The position numbers were made by a program, and so were the translations under genes. A DNA stretch of 64,000 nucleotides. Source: Stenotrophomonas maltophilia (GTDB lineage: Bacteria > Pseudomonadota > Gammaproteobacteria > Xanthomonadales > Xanthomonadaceae). Shown here in pieces: positions 16,720 through 26,437 of this stretch. The DNA lies in NCBI GenBank assembly GCA_002435595.1, contig DJBL01000073.1, positions 1-64,000 on the forward strand. The letters run 5' to 3'. A model generated the notes under the pieces. That model saw nothing but the letters and a program-made list of their open reading frames with translations, made no database searches and had not been told where the DNA came from. How positions within the stretch are numbered: the stretch's first letter is position 1; the number at the start of each line of letters is the position of its first letter.

Positions 16720-17770
16720 TCAATCCTGCGCGGTGAAGTTGAAGTTGATGGTGCGCTGGAAGACCGACTCGAAGCCGCGGTACGGCAGCGGCTGGGCATT
16801 GAGCACGGCCGCCTCGATGGAGCGCTTGCCGGCGTCGTCGAAGGCGCAGTTGCCCACCACCTTGGCCTGGATCACCTGGCCACCCGGAATCTGGGTGATC
16901 GAGACCTGGCAGCGCTGGCCCAGCGGAACCGAGTCCGGGCGGGTCCACTGCCCTTTCACCTTCTGCTGGATGGCCGCGGCGTACTTGTCGCTGAGGTCGT
17001 CGCTGGTGCCACCGGCCCCGGCCGCCGGCTTGGCCGCACCGGTGGCGCCGGTGGTGGCGGCCGTACCGCTCGCGGCGCGCGCGGCGGCGACCTGGCGCAG
17101 CTTCTGCTCGGCCTGCTTGGCCTCGTTTTCGGCCTGGGCACGCTTGCGCCGGATCTCGGCCAGCTTCTTGTCGCGTTCGGCGTCGGCCTTGGCCTCGTTG
17201 GCCTTCTGTTCCTGCTCGGCCAGCTTCTTCTTCTGGTCGGCCTCCTGCTGCTGCTTGGCCAGGCGCAGCTTCTGCTCGGCCTGCTCCTGGCGCTGGCGCT
17301 CGGTCAGGTCGATCTGTTCCTGGCGGCGCTTGGCTTCCTGTTCCTGCTTGGCCTTCTCGGCCGAGATCGCCATCGCGCTGACCGCGTCCTGGTCGACCGG
17401 GTCCGGCTGGGCCACGCGCTCCTGCGCCTGTTGCTGCTGCGGCGTGGGCGCATCCTGCGGGCGGGTCTCCTCGATCGGCTGCGGCGGCGGCACCGTGTCT
17501 TCGGGGATCGGCTCGGGCGGGAGCACCGGCTCGGGCAGGTCCGGCAGCTTTTCCGAGGCGCGCAGCGCCTGGCGGGCCGCGGCGGCCTCGGAGGCGGACA
17601 ACTGCAGGCTGGCCTCGATGGCCGGATCGCCGGCTGCAGCTTCGGTGCTGCGCTGGGGCGACCACAACCAGGCGGCGATGAACACCAGCGCGAGCAGCAG
17701 GTGCACACCAAGCGCCAGCGCGATCGGCAGACCCCACTTTTCTTCAGGCTGGCGCTGCGGTGGCAGGGCT

Positions 17771-17781
<11 letters not shown>
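16720..17781 (-). CDS. tolA: Tol-Pal envelope energiser TolA
   Basis: 353 aa. A single inner-membrane segment spans about residues 18-40 (IALALGVHLLLALVFIAAW) and includes His27, in the position of the TolA SHLS helix motif. Residues about 130-240 form the long Gln/Glu/Lys/Ala-rich helix (D2), and about 265-353 the C-terminal D3 domain with two Cys. It transmits proton-motive energy from TolQ-TolR to Pal/TolB. It overlaps the 3' end of tolR by 11 bases, which implies translational coupling. Confidence 0.95.
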
Positions 17782-18199
<418 letters not shown>

Positions 18200-18222
18200 G
18201 GCAGGGTCCTTGTGCTGGGCGC

Positions 18223-19002
18223 TTACTCGTCGCCGGCGCTCTGGCGCTGCAGGATCGAGCTGAACTCTTCTGCGAAGGTTTCAAAGCGGACCGACATGCG
18301 CTCCACGCGGGTGGTGAAGCGGTTGTAGGCCCACACCGCCGGGATGGCCACGAACAGGCCGATGGCGGTGGCGAACAGCGCTTCGGAAATGCCCGGGGCG
18401 ACCGAGGCGATACCGGCCTGCTCGCCGCTGTTGATCATGTCGTGCATGGTCACCATGATGCCGAACACGGTACCGACCAGGCCCACGTACGGGGCGGTGG
18501 AGCCGATGTTGGCCAGCAGTTCCAGGCTGCGCTCGAGCTGGTCCACCTCACGGGTGTAGGTGGTGCGCATGGCGCGCTGGGCACCTTCGAGCTGGGCGCG
18601 GCCGTCCAGGCGACGCTTGTCGCGCAGGCGGGTGAACTCGCGGAAGCCGGCTTCGAAGATCGCTTCCAGGCCGCCCACCTTGCGGTTGCGGTCGGTGGCC
18701 GAGCTGTACAGCTTGCCCAGGTCGGCACCGGACCAGAAGCGGCTTTCGAACTCGTCGGCCTCGCGGTTGGCGGCGTTGAACACGCGCGCCTTGCGGAAGA
18801 TGATCACCCAGCTGATGAACGAGCCGGCCAGCAGCAGCAGCACGATGATCTTCACCGGGATGCTGGCCTTGACCATCAGGTCCAGGTAGTTGATGCCACC
18901 GCCGTGCGCGGCCTGCGCAACCGTCTGCGCCGCAGCACTGGTCACTTCCTGCGGCAGCGCCTCGGTCACCGTGGCCTGCAGGGCCAGGAGCATTGCGATC
19001 AT
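18223..19002 (-). CDS. tolQ: Tol-Pal system protein TolQ
   Basis: 259 aa of the MotA/TolQ/ExbB family. Membrane helices are at about 48-70, 158-178 (APYVGLVGTVFGIMVTM) and 203-224 (LFATAIGLFVAIPAVWAYN), with a large cytoplasmic loop between the first two. An N-terminal stretch ending near residue 33 looks like a partial signal and may be periplasmic. It starts 10 bases after ybgC in the usual ybgC-tolQRAB-pal order. Confidence 0.95.
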   Translation of the reverse strand: MIAMLLALQATVTEALPQEVTSAAAQTVAQAAHGGGINYLDLMVKASIPVKIIVLLLLAGSFISWVIIFRKARVFNAANREADEFESRFWSGADLGKLYSSATDRNRKVGGLEAIFEAGFREFTRLRDKRRLDGRAQLEGAQRAMRTTYTREVDQLERSLELLANIGSTAPYVGLVGTVFGIMVTMHDMINSGEQAGIASVAPGISEALFATAIGLFVAIPAVWAYNRFTTRVERMSVRFETFAEEFSSILQRQSAGDE

Positions 19003-19012
19003 CCGTTGTTCC

Positions 19013-19444
19013 TCACTGTGCGGATACTTGAAGTTCGTAGGGTTTCAGCGCGGCCAGCAGTGCATCGCCCATGCCGCGCGGTTTGAAGGTGGAGGCATCC
19101 AATGCCGCGATCCGGACCTGGGCGGTCAGCAGCGTTTCATCGCCGCGACACACGCTCTGGTCAAACACCATGCTGGCGCGCTTGCACTGCACCAGCGTGG
19201 CCGTAACCACCAGCGCATCGTCCAGCCGCGCCGGCTTGAGGAAATCCATGCTCATCGCGCGGACCGCGAACACCAGGCCGTGCTCGGTGCGCGTGCGCTC
19301 CTGGCCAAAGCCCAGCGCCCGCATCCATTCGGTCCGCGCCCGTTCCATGAACGCCACGTAGCGGGCGTGGTAGACCACCCCGCCAGCGTCGGTATCTTCC
19401 CAATATATGCGTGTCGGCCAACTGAACCGGGGATCAATTGCCAT
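19013..19444 (-). CDS. ybgC: Acyl-CoA thioesterase YbgC
   Basis: 143 aa from ATG 19444; the in-frame ATG five codons earlier is possible, but this start gives the family N-terminus and an 11-base overlap with ruvB. The hotdog-fold thioesterase signature [16 protein letters not shown] carries the catalytic Asp. YbgC hydrolyses acyl-CoA or acyl-ACP and is linked to phospholipid enzymes at the inner membrane. It heads the tol-pal cluster, as in many gamma-proteobacteria. Confidence 0.93.
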   Translation of the reverse strand: MAIDPRFSWPTRIYWEDTDAGGVVYHARYVAFMERARTEWMRALGFGQERTRTEHGLVFAVRAMSMDFLKPARLDDALVVTATLVQCKRASMVFDQSVCRGDETLLTAQVRIAALDASTFKPRGMGDALLAALKPYELQVSAQ

Positions 19445-20474
19445 CGATGGCCTCGGCAAACAGGTCCGCAGGCGGGTTCTTGGGCTTCAGGCCCATGTGC
19501 CGGTACGCCTTGTGCGTGCACATGCGCCCGCGCGCGGTGCGCACCAGGAAACCCTGCTGGATCAGGTACGGCTCGACCACGTCTTCCAGCGTGCCGCGCT
19601 CTTCGGACAGGGCGGCGGCCAGCGATTCGATGCCGACCGGGCCGCCGTCGAAGTAATCGACCATGGTCCGCAGCAGGCGCCGGTCGAGCTCGTCGAAGCC
19701 TTCCGGATCGACCTTGAGCATCTGCATGGCGGCCTGGGCCACCTCCTGGTCGATGTGCCCGGCGGCCTTGACCTGGGCAAAGTCACGGACCCGGCGCAGC
19801 AGCCGGTTGGCGATGCGCGGCGTGCCGCGTGAGCGCCGGGCGATCTCGGCCGCGCCTTCGGCGGTGCAGTCAATGTTGAGGATGGCAGCCGAGCGGCGCA
19901 CGATCCTGGTCAGCTCTTCGGGGGTGTAGAACTCCAACCGGTGCACGATGCCGAAGCGGTCGCGCAGCGGCGCGGTCAACAGCCCGGCGCGGGTGGTGGC
20001 CCCGATCAGGGTGAACGGCGGCAGGTCGATCTTGATCGAGCGGGCCGCCGGGCCCTCGCCGATCATGATGTCGATCTGGAAATCCTCCATCGCCGGGTAC
20101 AGCACTTCCTCGACCACCGGCGAAAGGCGGTGGATTTCGTCGATGAACAGCACATCGTGCGGCTGCAGGTTGGTCAGCAACGCGGCCAGGTCGCCGGCCT
20201 TCTCGATCACCGGCCCGGAGGTCACCCGCAGGGCCACCCCCAGTTCGTTGGCGATCACATGGCTCAGGGTGGTCTTGCCCAGCCCCGGCGGGCCGAAGAT
20301 CAATACGTGGTCAAGCGCGTCACCGCGGGCCTTGGTGGCCTCGATGTAGATCGACAGCTGCTCGCGCACCGGCGCCTGGCCCAGGTAATCGGCCATGCGC
20401 TTGGGGCGGATGCTGGCGTCGGTGCCCTCGTCTTCGCGGGTGGCACCGGCAGCGATGATGCGGTCGTCTGTCAT
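19434..20474 (-). CDS. ruvB: Holliday junction DNA helicase RuvB
   Basis: 346 aa from ATG 20474. AAA+ ATPase with Walker A GPPGLGKT at residues 61-68, Walker B FIDEIH, sensor GATTRAG, and a C-terminal winged-helix domain with [17 protein letters not shown]. It drives branch migration with RuvA. Here it is separated from ruvC-ruvA by kup and a REP cluster, so it has its own upstream region, and it overlaps ybgC downstream. Confidence 0.96.
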   Translation of the reverse strand: MTDDRIIAAGATREDEGTDASIRPKRMADYLGQAPVREQLSIYIEATKARGDALDHVLIFGPPGLGKTTLSHVIANELGVALRVTSGPVIEKAGDLAALLTNLQPHDVLFIDEIHRLSPVVEEVLYPAMEDFQIDIMIGEGPAARSIKIDLPPFTLIGATTRAGLLTAPLRDRFGIVHRLEFYTPEELTRIVRRSAAILNIDCTAEGAAEIARRSRGTPRIANRLLRRVRDFAQVKAAGHIDQEVAQAAMQMLKVDPEGFDELDRRLLRTMVDYFDGGPVGIESLAAALSEERGTLEDVVEPYLIQQGFLVRTARGRMCTHKAYRHMGLKPKNPPADLFAEAIDGN

Positions 20475-20515
20475 GCGGCAATTATGCGGCAAAAGGAGCG
20501 CGATCCGCGCTCCCG

Positions 20516-20537
20516 GTAGTGCCGGCCGCTGGCCGGC
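20516..20537 (+). repeat. GTAG REP palindrome, copy 1
   Basis: Starts with GTAG and contains the 8+8 palindrome GCCGGCCGCTGGCCGGC. It lies in the kup-ruvB gap and is repeated in direct orientation 43 bases further on. Confidence 0.75.
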
Positions 20538-20558
20538 TCCGCGCGATGCAGGCTCCCG

Positions 20559-20580
20559 GTAGTGCCGGCCGCTGGCCGGC
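20559..20580 (+). repeat. GTAG REP palindrome, copy 2
   Basis: Identical to copy 1 over 22 bases and in the same orientation; the flanking GGCTCCCG/TCCGC sequence is also shared. Confidence 0.75.
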
Positions 20581-20606
20581 TCCGCACGATGCAGGGGTCA
20601 TGGGGA

Positions 20607-20628
20607 GCCGGCCAGCGGCCGGCACTAC
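20607..20628 (-). repeat. GTAG REP palindrome, copy 3 (inverted)
   Basis: Exact reverse complement of copies 1 and 2. With copy 2 it could form a larger bipartite (BIME-like) hairpin. Confidence 0.75.
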
Positions 20629-20678
20629 CGGGAACGCATCGAAGGTGCGGGGGTTTCAGGTGGAATGCGCCCGGGCCC

Positions 20679-20701
20679 CAAGGTTTGCGCAGCAAACCTT
20701 G
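20679..20701 (-). terminator. Terminator-like hairpin downstream of kup
   Basis: Ten-base perfect inverted repeat CAAGGTTTGC/GCAAACCTTG around GCA, 26 bases after the kup stop on the leftward strand. No strong U run follows. Confidence 0.5.
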
Positions 20702-20726
20702 AGTCGCAGGCGGCGATCTGACTTCG

Positions 20727-22646
20727 TCAGATCTCCACCTGCGCCCCCAGTTCCACCAGCCGGTTGCCCGGGATCCGGAAGAACCCGGTGGCCGGGGCCG
20801 CGTTGCGGTGCATCAGCGCGAACAGCTTGTCGCGCCAGATCGGCATGCCGCGGTTGGCGGTGGCCACGATGGTCTCGCGGCTGGCGAAGAAGGTGGTGTC
20901 CATCGGGTCGAAGTAGATCCCGCCGTGGTCGCACGAGCGCATCAGCGCCAGCGGCACGTCCGGCGTCTCCATGAAGCCGAAGCGCACGTAGATGCGGTAG
21001 AACTCATCGCCCACCGACTCGATCTTCAGGCGCTGGCCCTCCGGTGCATACGGCACCGGCAGGGTCACCACGTGCAGGAACACGTTGCGCTCGTGCAGCA
21101 CCTTGTTGTGCTTGAGGTTGTGCATCAACGCGTGCGGCGCCACGGTCGGATCGGCGGTCAGGAACACCGCCGTGCCCGGTACGCGCACCGGCGGGGCCAG
21201 CATCAGGCCCGGCAGGAAGGTATCGATGCGGATGCCGTCCTTGCGGATCTCGTCACGCAGCAGCTCGCGGCCGCGCCGCCAGGTGCGCATCATGGTGAAC
21301 AGCACGATGCCCAGCACCACCGGGAACCAGGCGCCCTGCAGCAGCTTGGCACCGTTGGCGATCACAAAGCCCAGGTCGATGATGAAGAAGACCACGCACA
21401 GCGGGATGATCCAGTACCGCGAGGTCGGCCACAGCGCGCGCGCCACCAGCGCCAGCAGCAGGGTGTCGATGAGCATGGTCGCCGACACCGAGATGCCGTA
21501 GGCCACGGCCAGGTTGGACGAACTGCGGAAGGCCAGCACCAGCCCGATCACCATCACCGCGATGCCCCAGTTGATGCCGGGGATGTAGATCTGGCCGATG
21601 GTGTCGTGCGAGGTGTGGGTGATGCGCATGCGCGGGATGTAACCCAGCTGCATGGCCTGGCGCGACACCGAGAACGCACCGGTGATCACCGATTGCGAGG
21701 CGATCACCGCGGCCATGGTGGCCAGGATGATCATCGGGTACAGCGCCCAGTCCGGCACCGCTTCGAAGAAGGGGTTCTTGACCGCCTCGGGGTTGTTGAG
21801 CACCAGCGCGCCCTGCCCCAGGTAGTTCAGCACCAGGCACGGCAGCACGAAGAAGTACCAGGCATGGCGGATCGGCTTGGCCCCGAAGTGGCCCATGTCC
21901 GCATACAACGCCTCGCCACCGGTGACTGCCAGCACCACCGCGCCCAGGATGAAGATGCCGTGCCAGCCGTGCTCCATGAAGAAGCGCAGCGCCCACATCG
22001 GGTTGAATGCCTTGAGCACCTCGGGCGCATCGACGATGTTCCAGATGCCGATCGCGGCCAGCGAGATGAACCAGATCGAGGTGATCGGCCCGAACAGCTT
22101 GCCGATCTTCTCGGTACCAAAGCGCTGCACGGCGAACACCGCCAGCAGCACCACCACCGTGATCGGCACGATGAACGCATGCAGGCCCGGCGCGGCCACC
22201 TCCAGGCCTTCCACCGCGCCCAGCACGGAGATGGCCGGGGTGATCACCCCGTCGCCGAAGAACAACGAGGCCCCGAAGATGCCCAGGATGCCCACCACGT
22301 AGGCCGAGCGCGAGCCGTTGCGCAGGGTGCGCTGGGTCAGCGCCATCAGCGCCATGATGCCGCCCTCGCCCTCGTTGTCGGCGCGCATGATGATGGTGAC
22401 GTACTTGAGCGTGACCACGATGTTCAGGGCCCAGAACGCCAGCGACAGCACGCCCAGCACGGTGTCGTGGTCGCTGTTGAGCCCGTAATGCGGCGAGAAC
22501 GCCTCCTTCAGGGTGTACAGCGGGCTGGTGCCGATGTCGCCGAAGACCACGCCGATGGCGCCGATCATCAGCGCCATGCCGCCGGCCGCCGGGGCGTGCC
22601 CGTGCGCGGCGTGACCGCTGTTGTGCTGGGTGGGAGAGGTGGACAT
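20727..22646 (-). CDS. kup: Potassium uptake protein Kup (TrkD)
   Basis: 639 aa, within the usual range for Kup. About 12 membrane helices occupy residues 25-450, beginning with the conserved [20 protein letters not shown] (about 31-50). A C-terminal soluble domain with [20 protein letters not shown] follows (about 510-639). Kup imports K+ with protons across the inner membrane. The gene lies between ruvA and ruvB, an intruder in the ruvCAB order. Confidence 0.95.
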   Translation of the reverse strand: MSTSPTQHNSGHAAHGHAPAAGGMALMIGAIGVVFGDIGTSPLYTLKEAFSPHYGLNSDHDTVLGVLSLAFWALNIVVTLKYVTIIMRADNEGEGGIMALMALTQRTLRNGSRSAYVVGILGIFGASLFFGDGVITPAISVLGAVEGLEVAAPGLHAFIVPITVVVLLAVFAVQRFGTEKIGKLFGPITSIWFISLAAIGIWNIVDAPEVLKAFNPMWALRFFMEHGWHGIFILGAVVLAVTGGEALYADMGHFGAKPIRHAWYFFVLPCLVLNYLGQGALVLNNPEAVKNPFFEAVPDWALYPMIILATMAAVIASQSVITGAFSVSRQAMQLGYIPRMRITHTSHDTIGQIYIPGINWGIAVMVIGLVLAFRSSSNLAVAYGISVSATMLIDTLLLALVARALWPTSRYWIIPLCVVFFIIDLGFVIANGAKLLQGAWFPVVLGIVLFTMMRTWRRGRELLRDEIRKDGIRIDTFLPGLMLAPPVRVPGTAVFLTADPTVAPHALMHNLKHNKVLHERNVFLHVVTLPVPYAPEGQRLKIESVGDEFYRIYVRFGFMETPDVPLALMRSCDHGGIYFDPMDTTFFASRETIVATANRGMPIWRDKLFALMHRNAAPATGFFRIPGNRLVELGAQVEI

Positions 22647-22696
22647 GAGGCTCCGGGCGGGACGCGGTCGGGATCAGGGGAGAGGCGGCGCGCGGC

Positions 22697-23287
22697 TCAG
22701 CGCAGCGCGGCCTGCAGGGCCTTGCGGATGACGGTGGCGACATCATCGCCCTCGGCATTGGCATCGCGTGCCATGCGGGCGGCCTCGGTGGGTTTGTAGC
22801 CCAGCTGCTGCAGCGCCACGGTCGCCTCGGACACCGGGTCGGTGGCCGGGGCGGCCCCGGCGATCGGTGCCCCGCCGCCGCCGAAGTTGGCCGCGCGGTC
22901 GCGCAGTTCCAGCACCATGCGCTCGGCGGTCTTCTTGCCGATGCCGGGGATGCGGGTCAGCGCGGTGATGTCACCGGCCTGCAGCATCCGCGCGAACTCG
23001 TCCACGCTCACCCCCGACAGCACCGCCAGCGCGATCTTGGCGCCGATCCCGCTGACCTTCTGCACGTCGCGGAACAGGCGGCGCTCGCCCTCGCGCAGGA
23101 AGCCGTACAGCGACACGCTGTCTTCCTTCTGCGCGTAATGGGTGAACAGGGTGACCTCGCGGCCCAGCTCGGGCAGGTCGTAGAAGGTGCTCATCGGCGC
23201 CTCCAGCTCGTAGCCGACGCCATTGACGTCGACCAGCAGCCACGGCGGCGCCTTGTAGGCCACGATCCCGCGCAGACGACCAATCAT
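22697..23287 (-). CDS. ruvA: Holliday junction branch migration protein RuvA
   Basis: 196 aa from ATG 23287 ([12 protein letters not shown], the family N-terminus). Domain I is an OB fold (1-63). Domain II has helix-hairpin-helix motifs ([14 protein letters not shown] and [14 protein letters not shown], about 72-125). Domain III binds RuvB (about 150-196). It binds four-way junctions as a tetramer. It starts 10 bases after ruvC. Confidence 0.96.
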   Translation of the reverse strand: MIGRLRGIVAYKAPPWLLVDVNGVGYELEAPMSTFYDLPELGREVTLFTHYAQKEDSVSLYGFLREGERRLFRDVQKVSGIGAKIALAVLSGVSVDEFARMLQAGDITALTRIPGIGKKTAERMVLELRDRAANFGGGGAPIAGAAPATDPVSEATVALQQLGYKPTEAARMARDANAEGDDVATVIRKALQAALR

Positions 23288-23297
23288 GCAGTGTTCC

Positions 23298-23819
23298 TCA
23301 TTTGCGGCTCCAGGCCATGCGGGCATTGACGCCCAGGCGCTGCGCCGTGGCCCGGACATGGGCGTGGGTGATGGCCACCGCCAACGCGTCGGCGGCGTCG
23401 GCCTGCAGCTTGGTTTTCAGGTTGAGCATAAGCCCGACCATGTGTTGGACCTGTTGCTTTTCCGCCCCGCCGCGGCCGACCACGGCCAGCTTGATCTCGG
23501 TGGCTGCGTACTCGCTGACCGGCAGGTCGCGCATGACCACCGCCGAGATGGCGGCGCCGCGCGCCTGGCCCAGTTTCAGGGCCGAATCCGGGTTGCGCGC
23601 CATGAATACCTTTTCGATCGCCACTTCGTCAGGCCGGTATTCTTCGACCAGGGCGTTCAGGCCCAGCACCAGCAGCTTCATGCGCTGGGGGAAATCGTCG
23701 GCGCCCAGCAATACCAGCGGCAGGTGGTGCACATGCACCACCTTGCCGGCGGCATCCACATCAATGATGCCCACCCCGGTGCGTTGCGAACCGGGGTCGA
23801 TGCCAAGGATGCGGGTCAT
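23298..23819 (-). CDS. ruvC: Crossover junction endodeoxyribonuclease RuvC
   Basis: 173 aa. RNase H-like resolvase with catalytic Asp7 in [12 protein letters not shown], Glu near 67 (VAIEKVF) and the C-terminal Asp pair in [15 protein letters not shown] (about 139-146). It resolves Holliday junctions with RuvAB. It lies 129 bases downstream of the YebC gene in the common yebC-ruvCA order. Confidence 0.96.
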   Translation of the reverse strand: MTRILGIDPGSQRTGVGIIDVDAAGKVVHVHHLPLVLLGADDFPQRMKLLVLGLNALVEEYRPDEVAIEKVFMARNPDSALKLGQARGAAISAVVMRDLPVSEYAATEIKLAVVGRGGAEKQQVQHMVGLMLNLKTKLQADAADALAVAITHAHVRATAQRLGVNARMAWSRK

Positions 23820-23948
23820 GCGGCACGCACGCGGCCGGGCAGCGCCCGGGACGGACGGATGCGGCGGCGATGGCAGGGAACGGCAGGAGTCATCATGGTC
23901 CGCATTGTCCGCTCACCGGTCGCGCAAAGCGACCGGCGGGGCGTCCGT

Positions 23949-24680
23949 TCAGGCGTAGGCGTCCGCGCCGAGATCGGCGTTGGAAAACACGTCCTGCACG
24001 TCGTCCAGGTCTTCGAGCATGTCCAGCAGCTTCTTGACCTGCAGGGCGGTGTCGCCTTCGACCTTGATGTCGTTGTCGGCACGGAAGGTCAGCTCGGCGT
24101 GGTCCGGGGTCAGCTTGGCCGCTTCCATCGCGTCCTTGACCGCGTGGTAGCTGTCGGCGGCGGTGAGCACGTCGATCGCACCGTCTTCGGGATACACCAC
24201 GATATCGTCCGCGCCGGCTTCGATGGCCGCTTCGGTGATGGCTTCTTCATTGGCGCCGGAGGCGAAATGCAGCACGCCCACGCGCTTGAACATGAAGGCC
24301 ACCGAGCCTTCGGTGCCCATGTTGCCGCCGCACTTGCTGAACGCGTGGCGGACATCGGCCACGGTGCGCACGCGGTTGTCGGTCAGGCAGTCCACGATCA
24401 CCGCCACGCCACCGGGGGCATAGCCCTCGTAGCGGATCTCTTCGTACTCGACGCCTTCCAGCTCACCGGTGGCCTTCTTGATGGCGCGCTCGATCACGTC
24501 CTTGGACATGTTCGAGGCCAGGCCCTTGTCCATGGCAACCCGCAGCCGCGGGTTGTTGTTGGGGTCCCCTCCACCGCCGCGCGCGGCAACGCCGATCTCG
24601 CGGATGATCTTGGTGAAAATCTTGCCGCGCTTCGCGTCAGACGCGTTTTTGCGGTTCTCGATCGAGGGACCTCTACCCAT
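23949..24680 (-). CDS. yebC: YebC/PmpR family DNA-binding regulator
   Basis: 243 aa, matching the usual YebC length. Signature segments are [20 protein letters not shown] at the start, a Gly-rich [15 protein letters not shown] (33-47), [16 protein letters not shown] and [19 protein letters not shown] (about 83-101). The family includes transcription regulators and, in recent work, translation factors that relieve polyproline-type stalling. It leads the ruv block. Confidence 0.93.
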   Translation of the reverse strand: MGRGPSIENRKNASDAKRGKIFTKIIREIGVAARGGGGDPNNNPRLRVAMDKGLASNMSKDVIERAIKKATGELEGVEYEEIRYEGYAPGGVAVIVDCLTDNRVRTVADVRHAFSKCGGNMGTEGSVAFMFKRVGVLHFASGANEEAITEAAIEAGADDIVVYPEDGAIDVLTAADSYHAVKDAMEAAKLTPDHAELTFRADNDIKVEGDTALQVKKLLDMLEDLDDVQDVFSNADLGADAYA

Positions 24681-24763
24681 GGGTATTACCGTGTTTGCAT
24701 GAGGAACAGGGCGCGGATTCTACCTGATCGCCCGCCTGCACCGTGTTAGCCGGGCCGGCCGGC

Positions 24764-25396
24764 TCAGGCCGCGTGGGCCGCCGGGTCCTGCCGGAACCGG
24801 CCATCGCGCAGGAACGCGGCGGTCTGGCGCGCCGCCTCGGGGGAAAACACCAGCCCGCTGTGGCTGGCGGCGACCACGCAATGGTCGGCCAGGCCGGGCA
24901 ATTGGGTCTCATCCAGCGCCACGGTACCGTCGGAGGCCTCGCCGATGGCGCCCAGCAGGCTGCCCAGCCCGTGCGGGACCGAGCCGGCGATCAGGCCGAC
25001 CCGGGCCCTGCCCTCCCAGGCGGGCAGGCCGTCGAGCAGCAACTCGCTGCTGCGGCCAAGCGCCAGCGACCAGCCGTGCTCGGCCAGCGAGCGGGCGGTG
25101 CCGCTGCCACGCAGCGGCGAACCCAGGCACACCACCCGGGCCACGGGCAGGTCCGGTTGCTGGCGCAGGGCTTCCAGGGCGACCAGGCCGCCCAGGCTGT
25201 GCCCGACCAGCGACACCGGGCCGGAGTCCTTGAGCCGCTCCAGCAGTTGCGGCACGGCCACATCCGGGCCACCGAACACGCTGGAGTAGCCGAAGGTGTC
25301 CACGCTGAAGCCTCGGGCGCGCAGGCGCCAGGCCAGCGGACCGACCCACGCGCGGGCGTTCCAGATGCCGTGCAACAGTAAAACGGGGGGAGTCAT
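24764..25396 (-). CDS. Alpha/beta-fold hydrolase
   Basis: 210 aa without a signal peptide. The N-terminus PPVLLLHGIWNARAW supplies the oxyanion HG motif, the nucleophile elbow is VGHSLGG (Ser about residue 71), and the candidate His lies in VVAASHSGLVFSP (about 179). The size and the VARVVCLGSPLRGSG segment resemble small lipase/acyltransferase-like hydrolases (triacylglycerol lipase, PGAP1-like). It is probably cytoplasmic. It is a single gene between yebC and the acetyltransferase; the substrate is unknown. Confidence 0.8.
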   Translation of the reverse strand: MTPPVLLLHGIWNARAWVGPLAWRLRARGFSVDTFGYSSVFGGPDVAVPQLLERLKDSGPVSLVGHSLGGLVALEALRQQPDLPVARVVCLGSPLRGSGTARSLAEHGWSLALGRSSELLLDGLPAWEGRARVGLIAGSVPHGLGSLLGAIGEASDGTVALDETQLPGLADHCVVAASHSGLVFSPEAARQTAAFLRDGRFRQDPAAHAA

Positions 25397-25538
25397 GGGG
25401 GGGACCTGGGGAGGGGGACGTACAAGGCAGGGGGCATGATGCGTCGATTCGGCGGAACGCCCCCATTAGACGAATGGACCGGCCAACGGCGGGTGAAACC
25501 GTTGCGGTCCATTCGGTTGTAGTGCTGAACCTCGGGGC

Positions 25539-26063
25539 TCAGCGCGCCGGGCCGGGCGGACGGCGCAGGATGAACTCCAGGTCGCGCACATTGCCGACCG
25601 GGAACTCGTAGGTGCCCACCTTGTTGAATCCGTACCGGGCGTAGAAACGCTGCGCGCCGAAGTTCTCCGACCAGACGCCCAGCCACAGCGTGCGCGGGCC
25701 GTCGCGTTCGAGCCAGTCCAGCGCCGTTTCCAGCAACCGGCTGCCCCAGCCGCAGCTCTGTTCGTCCTTGATCAGGTACAGGCGCTTGAGTTCGCGGTCG
25801 CCCGGCTGCACCTCCGGGTGCGGCAGGCCGCAGGGGCCGGCCGCGGCATGGCCAACCGCCACGCCGTCCCGTTCCAGCAGCCACACCGCGTAGTCCGGGT
25901 GGGCCAGGATGGTGTGCTGGCGATCGACCGCGTAGGCCTCGTCCAGGAAATCCTGCAGGTCCTGGGTCGGGTAGAGGTGGCCGAAGGTCTCCACGAAGGT
26001 ACGCGTGGCCAGCACCGACAGGGTCGCTGCATCGTCAACGGTGGCGCGACGGATCGTGTACAT
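25539..26063 (-). CDS. GNAT family N-acetyltransferase
   Basis: 174 aa from ATG 26063 (MYTIRRATVDDAATLSVLA, the typical first strand and helix). The acetyl-CoA pyrophosphate loop is within QSCGWGSRLLETAL (about 115-128; Q/RxxGxG/A). The C-terminal segment SENFGAQRFYARYGFNKVG is the standard GNAT motif B. The frame continues far upstream, but only as the antisense of the hyperacidic gene. It could acetylate a small molecule or a protein; the target is unknown. Confidence 0.85.
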   Translation of the reverse strand: MYTIRRATVDDAATLSVLATRTFVETFGHLYPTQDLQDFLDEAYAVDRQHTILAHPDYAVWLLERDGVAVGHAAAGPCGLPHPEVQPGDRELKRLYLIKDEQSCGWGSRLLETALDWLERDGPRTLWLGVWSENFGAQRFYARYGFNKVGTYEFPVGNVRDLEFILRRPPGPAR

Positions 26064-26071
26064 GGCAGGCC

Positions 26072-26407
26072 TCAGGCCCGGGTTCCGTGGGGGGCGTCTT
26101 CTTCCTCGTCGCCCTCCTCTTCTTCCTCGTCCTCGTCCTCGTACTCTTCCTCGTCCTCTTCGCCTTCTTCCTCGTCCTCGTCCTCGTCGAGTTCTTCTTC
26201 GTCGTCTTCGTAGTCTTCCACGCCGAAGTCCTCCCCATCCCAACGACCTTCGCCGTCATGCACGAAGGTCAGGGCCATCGCGGCGGGACTGGTCCCCACG
26301 CGCACCAGCCAGCCACCGAACACGCGGGCGCGTTCGGTCACCAGGGCGGCGTCGGTGCCTTCATTGCCCAGCCTTTCCCACTCCAGCGAAAACGCGAACT
26401 CGCTCAT
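26072..26407 (-). CDS. Small protein with hyperacidic Glu/Asp tail
   Basis: 111 aa starting at ATG 26407. Residues 1-55 form a compact domain (MSEFAFSLEWERLGNEGTDA, then FGGWLVRVGTSPAAMALTFV and HDGEGRWDGE). Residues about 60-105 are almost only Glu and Asp, with a few Tyr and Gly. This gives an extreme negative charge and a polypyrimidine/purine-biased DNA tract. It is 8 bases before the acetyltransferase and 30 bases after aspS, so it is likely cotranscribed with both. Function is unknown; such tails mimic nucleic acid or bind basic partners. Confidence 0.7.
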   Translation of the reverse strand: MSEFAFSLEWERLGNEGTDAALVTERARVFGGWLVRVGTSPAAMALTFVHDGEGRWDGEDFGVEDYEDDEEELDEDEDEEEGEEDEEEYEDEDEEEEEGDEEEDAPHGTRA

Positions 26408-26437
26408 TGCCTGGATCTCCGGGTTGGTGTGTACGGA

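Noticed and set aside
25539..26243. Acetyltransferase with a 60-residue Arg/Gly-rich N-terminal extension
   Set aside because: The extension overlaps the acidic-tail gene in another frame; the ATG at 26063 gives the normal GNAT start.
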